Below, piece after piece: positions 20,489 through 25,554 of a stretch of DNA of 25,554 bases. Location: positions 1-25,554 of the IMG/VR virus record IMGVR_UViG_3300045303_000045. One strand, 5' to 3'. The notes below the pieces were generated by a model, which saw only the letters and a list, made by a program, of their open reading frames with translations, was not told the DNA's origin and did not search any database. Numbering within the stretch: position 1 is the first letter of the stretch; each line of letters begins with the position of its first letter. The translations under genes were made by a program, and so were the position numbers. Origin of the DNA: a virus.

Positions 20489-22491
20489 TGGCGACGACCG
20501 TCGCGCGTCTGCAGGCAGTTCTGAGCGCTGACACGCGCGACTTCGATCGCGGAATGGATAAGTCGCAGGGGAAGATGAGCAAGGTTGGAAAAGCGGCTGG
20601 GATTGCCGGTCTGGCCATTGCCGGCGGGCTAGCGGTTGGGCTCAAGAAGTCCGTCCATGAGGCGATGGAAGCCGAGCAAGTGCAAGCGCGGCTGGCCGTG
20701 GCGTTCAAGACAGCGGGACTAAACATCAAGCCCTACGCGAAGTCGATCGAGCAAGCGGACAAGGCGACTCGCAAGATGGGCTTCTCGGACGAGGATGCGA
20801 AGAACGCTCTCGGGTCCCTGATCGTCGCTACCAAGAGCTACAAGAAATCGCGCGTCGATCTGAACATCGCGATGGACATCGCGCGCTTCAAGAACATTGA
20901 CCTGTTGTCAGCGACCAAGATGTTGACGATGGCCCAAGCGGGCTCGCAGAGGGCAACGAAACAGCTCGGTCTTACGGTGCAGGCCTCGACCGCAAACGCC
21001 GACAAGGCCAAGCTCGCCTATAACGCACAGAAGGATGCGATCGACGCTCAGTACAAATCCTTGGGCAAGTTAACCCCCGCTGAAGAGGCCCAGAAGCAGG
21101 CGGCGTTAGATACAGCCAAGGCGCACTACGATGGCGCCAAAGCGACTGCTCAGGTGATTGACAAACAAGTCACCGCAGCCAAGGTCATCGACCTGGTCAA
21201 AGTCAAGCTGCATGGGCAGGCACAGGCTTTTAGCGAGACCACTGCCGGGCAGATGGCGCGGTTCTCGGCTCAAACTCAGGAGCTCGAGGAACAACTCGGC
21301 AAGATGCTGCTGCCTGCGCTCACTGGTGTGACAGCGGCACTTGCGACATTGGCTGAGGGAATGCAGGGTCATACGGAAATCGCCAAGATCGCCACGGTTG
21401 CGTTGGCCGGTCTGGCCGCAGCCCTCCTGCTCACAAGCCTCTACGCCAAGCTTGCCGCTTCGGCGTTTGTGAAGCAGTTCATCCCGGCGCTCGTCAGAAG
21501 CACTGGGGCGATGCTCGGGTTCGACGCAGCCGCGGACGCTAACCCGCTCGGAGCTGTGATCGTGAGCGTGGTGGCGCTTTCGGCGGCGCTGGTGTATTTG
21601 GAACTCAAGTACCAGGCTCTTTCTAGGGCGGTCAAGTTCTTGACCACAAACTGGTACCTGTTGCTCGTGCCCATCGGGCTCATCCCAGCCGCGATTGCGT
21701 TGGTGGTCAAGAAGTTCGGTCTGTTTGAGGATGTTGTAGGAGGTGTCCAGAAGGCCGCTGCTGGTTTGCGGAACGAGGTCCATACGCTCGCCTCGGCGTT
21801 CGAGAAGGTCGTTGACGCTCTCAAGTGGATTATCAACAACGCCAAGAAGATCGGTGGCGTGCTCGGTGGAATCGGCGGAGCGATCGGCGGCGCGGTCGGC
21901 AAGGTCAACCCCTTCGGAGACGGTCTCGGAAGCATTCAGAAGGCGGTCAAGATGGGCGGCAGCGGCGCGGCGGAAGGAAAGGCTTTCAACGTCGGCAGCC
22001 AGCTCTGGGACGAGATCGGCTTCGGAGAGAAGCTGGGCCTACGCGTCACCTCGGGCTATCGGCCCGGCGCGGTCACCAAGCACGGCACTCCCTCAGACCA
22101 CGGCTACAACCCGTCTCGCGCTGTCGACATGGCTGGGTCAGGAGGAGCCATGGCGGCGATGTTCATGGCGCTTGTGGGACGCAGAGAGATCAGACAAGCC
22201 TTCTATGACCCGCTCGGCTCGATCTTCGGCGGGGTGCGCTCAAGCTACCGCGAGGGTGGGCACTCCGATCACATCCACATCGCGGAGTACGACAAAGGCG
22301 GCTACCTGCGACCTGGCTGGAACCTGGCCTACAATGGTCTCGGCCGTAATGAGCAAGTCGGTGGTGGGGACGTGGTCATCCCCGTCTCCATCGGTGGAGA
22401 GCACGTCGCCACGGTGATCTTCGACCAGCTCAGGCGTAAGGCGAAGGTGTTCGAGAACCGCAACGGCCGGCCGGCCTTCGGGGGAGCGTAG
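20488..22491 (+). CDS. tape measure protein with C-terminal M15-like peptidase domain
   Basis: 667 aa, GTG start in TAGTG. It sets tail length and is injected early. N-terminal RDFDRGMDKSQGKMSKVGKAAG is a usual tape-measure start. A Lys/Ala-rich helical part follows (to residue 290), then hydrophobic segments (IATVALAGLAAALLL, LGAVIVSVVALSAALVYL, WYLLLVPIGLIPAAIAL) probably inserting in the host membrane. Residues about 515-600 carry LRVTSGYRPG, KHGTPSDHG, SRAVDM and HSDHIHIAEY, the zinc-ligand pattern of M15/hedgehog-type peptidases, which could cut peptidoglycan on entry. About 2 kb suggests a tail near 100 nm by the usual 0.15 nm per residue rule. Confidence 0.88.
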   Translation: MATTVARLQAVLSADTRDFDRGMDKSQGKMSKVGKAAGIAGLAIAGGLAVGLKKSVHEAMEAEQVQARLAVAFKTAGLNIKPYAKSIEQADKATRKMGFSDEDAKNALGSLIVATKSYKKSRVDLNIAMDIARFKNIDLLSATKMLTMAQAGSQRATKQLGLTVQASTANADKAKLAYNAQKDAIDAQYKSLGKLTPAEEAQKQAALDTAKAHYDGAKATAQVIDKQVTAAKVIDLVKVKLHGQAQAFSETTAGQMARFSAQTQELEEQLGKMLLPALTGVTAALATLAEGMQGHTEIAKIATVALAGLAAALLLTSLYAKLAASAFVKQFIPALVRSTGAMLGFDAAADANPLGAVIVSVVALSAALVYLELKYQALSRAVKFLTTNWYLLLVPIGLIPAAIALVVKKFGLFEDVVGGVQKAAAGLRNEVHTLASAFEKVVDALKWIINNAKKIGGVLGGIGGAIGGAVGKVNPFGDGLGSIQKAVKMGGSGAAEGKAFNVGSQLWDEIGFGEKLGLRVTSGYRPGAVTKHGTPSDHGYNPSRAVDMAGSGGAMAAMFMALVGRREIRQAFYDPLGSIFGGVRSSYREGGHSDHIHIAEYDKGGYLRPGWNLAYNGLGRNEQVGGGDVVIPVSIGGEHVATVIFDQLRRKAKVFENRNGRPAFGGA

Positions 22492-23033
22492 TGGCTAACC
22501 CCTACGTCAAGCAGACCTGGGTCGACAACAACGTCGCCAACCCAACAAGCGCCGCGAGGATGGGCGTGCTTGAGACGGGGATCTTCGATGCTCATTACCC
22601 GCCAGCGGTTTGCGTGACTCACAACGCCAGTCAGTCGATCACGACTTCCACGAACACGATCCTCGCGTTCAACACCGAGCGTTACGACCAGGCGAGCAAC
22701 GTTGCCGACACGATGCACGACACGGTCACCAACAACTCGCGCCTGACTTGCCGTTATGCGGGGGTCTACCACATCACCGGAATGATCGAGTGGGCGACGA
22801 ACACCACCGGGGAACGAATCGTGGAGCTGTTCCTGAACAACACCACGGTCATCGCTCGCAATCGCCTGGCAGCAGGTTCGGTCGGCTCGATTGTCCAGTC
22901 GGCGTCCCGAGATTACTCGCTCGCGGTGAACGACTTCGTAGAGGTACGCGTCTTTCAGTCGAGCGGCGGCGCACTGAACGTCACCGTGGGCGCCAACTAT
23001 TCGCCCGAGTTCATGATGGTCCGCGTTGGCTAG
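22491..23033 (+). CDS. C1q/TNF-like tail fibre protein
   Basis: 180 aa, GTG overlapping the tape measure stop by one base. The first 40 residues are a shaft/attachment segment (VKQTWVDNNVANPTSAARM); the remainder is a C1q/TNF-type jelly roll: QSITTSTNTILAFNTERYD, CRYAGVYHITGMIEWATNTTGERIVELFLN, YSLAVNDFVEVRVFQSSGGALNVTV. Such domains trimerise and bind receptors at fibre tips. Position right after tape measure is unusual for a fibre tip, which normally comes later. Overlaps the next gene by 8 bases. Confidence 0.75.
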   Translation: MANPYVKQTWVDNNVANPTSAARMGVLETGIFDAHYPPAVCVTHNASQSITTSTNTILAFNTERYDQASNVADTMHDTVTNNSRLTCRYAGVYHITGMIEWATNTTGERIVELFLNNTTVIARNRLAAGSVGSIVQSASRDYSLAVNDFVEVRVFQSSGGALNVTVGANYSPEFMMVRVG

Positions 23034-23694
23034 CGTCGGCCCTGCTGTTGTCACGTCGACCACAGCGGTAACTAGCACCGCCACGGTCACCGGGCAGGGA
23101 TTGTCTCCGATCCCCCGTTGTCGGATCTCCTACGACGATGTCTCGGTGGCTACGCCGAACTGGACCGAAGTCACGAACGCTGACTTCCGCGCCTTCACCA
23201 GCTCGAGGGGACGTGATGCGGAGCACTCCGAGTTCGACGCTGGCACGGCTACGGCTTCGCTCGACAACCGCGATCGCGCCTATGACCCAGCAGCACTACC
23301 CGATGTTATCCGACCCCTGAACCGAATCTGGCTCTACTACGAGTTTAGTGGGGTGGTCGATGACATCTTCAAGGGCTATGTCTCAGCCTGGGGCCAGGAC
23401 TGGCCGGGTGGAGGTTGGTCGGATGCTGTCGCCACTGCCAATGCGGCGGATGAGTTCTCGGTGCTCTCCCAGGCTGCGCTTCCGGTGACGAGCCCGCCGC
23501 GAGAGTCCTACGCAGACCTGCTTGCTACTGATGGGCCGGTGGGCTACTGGGATATGAACGAGGATCCTGCGTCACGCCAACGACTGCCGAGCGAGATAGT
23601 GATAGCGCTGCCTGAATTTACCCAATACGGACGGCGAGAGGCAGAGCGCGCTGATCGTAGAACCCGTCCGCGTGTTCAGAAGCGGAAGCGCTGA
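23026..23694 (+). CDS. minor tail protein, N-terminal part (probably split)
   Basis: 222 aa, TTG start. The body resembles the N-terminal half of siphovirus minor tail/baseplate proteins: AGTATASLDNRDRAYDPAA, RPLNRIWLYYEFSGVVDDIFKGYVSAWGQDW. It then reaches SYADLLATDGPVGYWDMNEDP, the standard lead into a LamG domain, but from residue about 184 turns into a basic tail (REAERADRRTRPRVQKRKR) and stops. The expected LamG domain starts in the next gene, in another frame. So the ORF looks truncated by a frameshift, or the gene was split into two coupled ones (TGATG). Confidence 0.75.
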   Translation: MASVGPAVVTSTTAVTSTATVTGQGLSPIPRCRISYDDVSVATPNWTEVTNADFRAFTSSRGRDAEHSEFDAGTATASLDNRDRAYDPAALPDVIRPLNRIWLYYEFSGVVDDIFKGYVSAWGQDWPGGGWSDAVATANAADEFSVLSQAALPVTSPPRESYADLLATDGPVGYWDMNEDPASRQRLPSEIVIALPEFTQYGRREAERADRRTRPRVQKRKR

Positions 23695-25040
23695 TGGCGA
23701 ACGCTCTCTTAGTTCCTGACGCTAGCGCTACGGGCGCGATAAGTGTTGGGGCAATCGTCGGTGACAACTCGACTCCGTGGCAAGGTGCGCTCATGACCGC
23801 TGGGGATTCCATGACAACCGGCGATCTAGAGCAGGGGGAAGCGGGCGAGGCCGGGGGTCTGCTCGATTTCAGCGTTGAGGGCTGGTTCCAATGGACAGCC
23901 GCTGCTCCGACTGCCGGCAGTAACTTGGTCTACGGCCCGGTTTCTACCTCGGGCGTTCTCCGACAATGGCGGCTCACTATCGGGGGGGCGGGTGGCGCGC
24001 AGTTCTCGGCGATCAATGCAGCGGGCACGGAAATCTCTTCGACCCAAAGTGCGGCCCTAGTCTCTGCTACCTGGTATCACTTGGTCGGGGTTGTCACGGG
24101 TGGAAACGTACGTGTCTATGTGAACGGTGTCGATGCGGGAGCTTCGGCGTTCGTGGGGGCGATTCGCCCCTCAGCCTTAACCGCAGGCTCCGCACAGATG
24201 GCGCTCTTTTACGTTGGCGGCACGAATCAATACGTTGACGAGCTAGCGGTCTACCGAGTGGGACTGAGTGCAACGCGAGTTCTGGAGCACTACACCGCCG
24301 GCCGTAACCGCGGGTTCGCTCAGCAGCTTCCAGGCGAGCGAATCGGAGCGGTGCTCGACACGATCAGCTCTCATGCTCCACGGAGCCTCCAGGCAGGGAC
24401 TAGGAACGTCATCCCCCGCTATATGAGCGGGCAGTCACCGCTGGAGGAGTGCCGCAGGGCGGTGGAAGCCGAAGACGTCGACGCGGCCCTGTTCGTCTCG
24501 GCCGGCGGCACGATCACTTTTCTCGCTGATGGCCATCGGAGCTCCTCGCCCTACAACACGATCCAGGCGACCTTCGGAGACGGCACGGGGGAGTTGGCCT
24601 ACACCGACCTCGAAACGGACTACTCCGAGAGTGAGCTGATCAACGAGTGGAACGTCACTCGCTCGAGTTATGGCCCGACTGCGGCAGCAACCCAGACCGC
24701 TTCCGATGCCACCTCGATCTCCAAGTACTTCAAGCGCTCCCAGTCGATTTCGGATGTTCCCACAACTTCGGACGCCAACTGCGCCACGATCGCTACTGCA
24801 TTGCTGGCGAAGTACAAGGACCCGCTCTACCGGATCACTTCGATCTCGTTCAACACCATCGACCCGAACGTGACCGAGGCGGTGCTTCAGCGCGAGCTGA
24901 TGGACAAGATCCGCATCCTCCGAACCCCTCCGGGGGGAGGATCGAGGATTCAGCAGGACGTGTTCATCCAGAAGATCGACATCGCCGGCTCGAATGACGG
25001 GCGGCCCTGGACGATCCGCTGGGCCGTCTCGCCGCTGTAA
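23694..25040 (+). CDS. minor tail protein, LamG plus C-terminal part
   Basis: 448 aa, ATG in TGATG with weak Shine-Dalgarno. Residues about 55-200 are a LamG/concanavalin-like domain: LDFSVEGWFQWTAAAP, WYHLVGVVTGGNVRVYVNGVDAG, YVDELAVYRVGLSATRVLEHYTAG. The rest is the usual tail-protein domain found after it: RIGAVLDTISSHAPRSL, SPLEECRRAVEAEDVDAALFVSAGG, LINEWNVTRSSYGP, DPLYRITSISFNTIDPNVTE, RIQQDVFIQKIDI. Together with the gene before it, it matches one continuous minor tail protein of related phages. The glycan-binding LamG could aid host adsorption. Confidence 0.8.
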   Translation: MANALLVPDASATGAISVGAIVGDNSTPWQGALMTAGDSMTTGDLEQGEAGEAGGLLDFSVEGWFQWTAAAPTAGSNLVYGPVSTSGVLRQWRLTIGGAGGAQFSAINAAGTEISSTQSAALVSATWYHLVGVVTGGNVRVYVNGVDAGASAFVGAIRPSALTAGSAQMALFYVGGTNQYVDELAVYRVGLSATRVLEHYTAGRNRGFAQQLPGERIGAVLDTISSHAPRSLQAGTRNVIPRYMSGQSPLEECRRAVEAEDVDAALFVSAGGTITFLADGHRSSSPYNTIQATFGDGTGELAYTDLETDYSESELINEWNVTRSSYGPTAAATQTASDATSISKYFKRSQSISDVPTTSDANCATIATALLAKYKDPLYRITSISFNTIDPNVTEAVLQRELMDKIRILRTPPGGGSRIQQDVFIQKIDIAGSNDGRPWTIRWAVSPL

Positions 25041-25072
25041 AAGAGCGCGCCGCAGCGGGTCCTGGGGAGGGA

Positions 25073-25132
25073 CGCTACAGACGCGCTGTCTACGACAGTA
25101 GCGCCTAGGTTGCCTGGGGTCCAGCCCCCTAG
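25073..25132. repeat. nested inverted repeats before the lysin
   Basis: In the 106-base gap 25041-25146. CGCTAC (25073-25078) pairs with GTAGCG (25098-25103), and alternatives AGAC/GTCT (25079-25082 and 25088-25091) or CTGTC/GACAG (25086-25090 and 25094-25098) lie inside. A second structure is CTAGG (25105-25109) with CCTAG (25128-25132), plus GGGG/CCCC within. The 3' arm of the latter is the first four bases of element copy 6. No T-run. Terminator, operator or mutually exclusive RNA structures are all possible. Confidence 0.55.
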
Positions 25133-25144
25133 CCGAAGTACCAA
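25129..25144 (+). promoter_or_regulatory. late-block element copy 6
   Basis: CTAGCCGAAGTACCAA in a true intergenic gap, two bases (CC) before GTG 25147 of the endolysin. No Shine-Dalgarno. It is overlapped at its 5' end by an inverted repeat arm. Confidence 0.8.
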
Positions 25145-25146
25145 CC

Positions 25147-25554
25147 GTGAACCCCAAGCCGTTCCGGGTCATCCCCTGCGCCGAGTGGGGAGCCAAGCCA
25201 CCCAAGCACGCGATCTCAGGCGCCGGCAAGCCATCGCGGGCGATCTTCCACCACACCGCCGGCCACGCTCTTGGGATTGCGAATGGCGAGAGCTACGAGG
25301 AGGCAGCGGCCTACGCCCGCTCGGTCCAGAACTACCACATGGGACACAACGGCTGGTCGGACTCCGGGCACAACTTCCTCGTCACGCGCAACGGCTACAT
25401 CTTCGAGGGGCGGCATGGCTCGCTGGCCGCGGTCAAGGCTGGGAAGATGGTCGTCTCGGCGCACTGCCCCGGCCAGAACGACCAGCCTGGGATCGAGCAC
25501 GAGCAGGTCGACCCCGAATCACTGACACAGATCCAGCACGACGCGAGCGTCTGG
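25147..25554 (+). CDS. N-acetylmuramoyl-L-alanine amidase endolysin, partial
   Basis: 136 residues before the window ends, no stop reached. Amidase_2/PGRP fold: SRAIFHHTAGH with probable zinc His35/36, NYHMGHNGWSDSGHNFLVTRNGYIFEGRHGS (two stretches: residues 62-78 and 79-92), then SAHCPGQNDQPGIEHEQ with the probable second zinc His106. It hydrolyses the amide bond between muramic acid and the stem peptide to lyse the host. GTG directly after element copy 6. A C-terminal cell-wall-binding domain and a holin would be expected beyond the window. Confidence 0.9.
   Translation, partial: MNPKPFRVIPCAEWGAKPPKHAISGAGKPSRAIFHHTAGHALGIANGESYEEAAAYARSVQNYHMGHNGWSDSGHNFLVTRNGYIFEGRHGSLAAVKAGKMVVSAHCPGQNDQPGIEHEQVDPESLTQIQHDASVW

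Noticed and set aside
1-25554. Integrase, attachment site, tRNA or plasmid origin
   Set aside because: No tyrosine or serine recombinase motifs, tRNA-like cloverleaf or iteron set were seen; lysogeny cannot be judged from this window.

Overview
The window reads as a contiguous piece of a tailed double-stranded DNA phage (siphovirus type, HK97-like head genes) or prophage. The gene order is HNH endonuclease, large terminase, portal, prohead protease, major capsid, head-tail connectors, major tail tube, frameshifted tail assembly chaperone, tape measure, minor tail proteins, lysin. The DNA is GC-rich, uses many GTG and TTG starts, and has very short ATGA/GTGA/TAGTG junctions. A secreted beta-helix protein has a long Thr/Val tract and a polyproline linker, a style common in soil Actinobacteria of the Thermoleophilia type. 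An actinobacterial host is therefore my best inference, but nothing here proves it. No integrase, att site, tRNA or CRISPR array was seen.

Layout. (1) 7-3385: a tightly overlapping run of small early/regulatory genes: a HARE-HTH protein, several Cys-rich zinc-ribbon proteins, a nucleotidyltransferase-fold-like protein, an Ea22-like protein, a winged-helix protein with a C-terminal zinc finger, and a sigma-factor-like gene whose region-4-like HTH lies in a different frame. (2) 3382-5255: HNH endonuclease and large terminase; no small terminase was recognised. (3) 5278-9422: small basic protein, portal, protease, major capsid, small acidic protein, then a 12-bp perfect-stem hairpin terminator at 9441-9471. 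(4) 9488-12044: a cassette with a methyltransferase and two GT-A-type glycosyltransferases, probably modifying virion or host-surface glycans. (5) 12059-16182: small proteins and beta-rich structural/adhesin proteins, including an exported beta-helix protein and a 550-aa protein with a three-tier internal repeat. (6) 16197-18520: connector and neck proteins, with a very basic protein and a 28-aa membrane peptide. (7) 18517-18660, minus strand: an Arc-like ribbon-helix-helix gene, the only credible minus-strand gene. (8) 18744-25040: tail genes, including a GGGAAAC slippery site in the chaperone gene. (9) 25147-end: an amidase endolysin cut by the window edge.

The most striking feature is a perfectly conserved 15-16 base element, CTAGCCGAAGTACCA(A), present six times, always on the plus strand and always at the head of a new gene block (5259, 6938, 12041, 16179, 18702, 25129). 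In five copies a GTG start lies 2-3 bases after the element and no Shine-Dalgarno sequence is visible. In the sixth the next gene starts 27 bases later and has its own Shine-Dalgarno. This fits a phage-specific late promoter that makes leaderless mRNAs (alternatively a translation-start element). The sigma-like protein upstream and the antisense ribbon-helix-helix protein are candidate regulators of it. That pairing is inference.

No stretch longer than 300 bases lacks a gene. The larger gaps (6807-6955, 18661-18743, 25041-25146) hold inverted repeats and/or the element.
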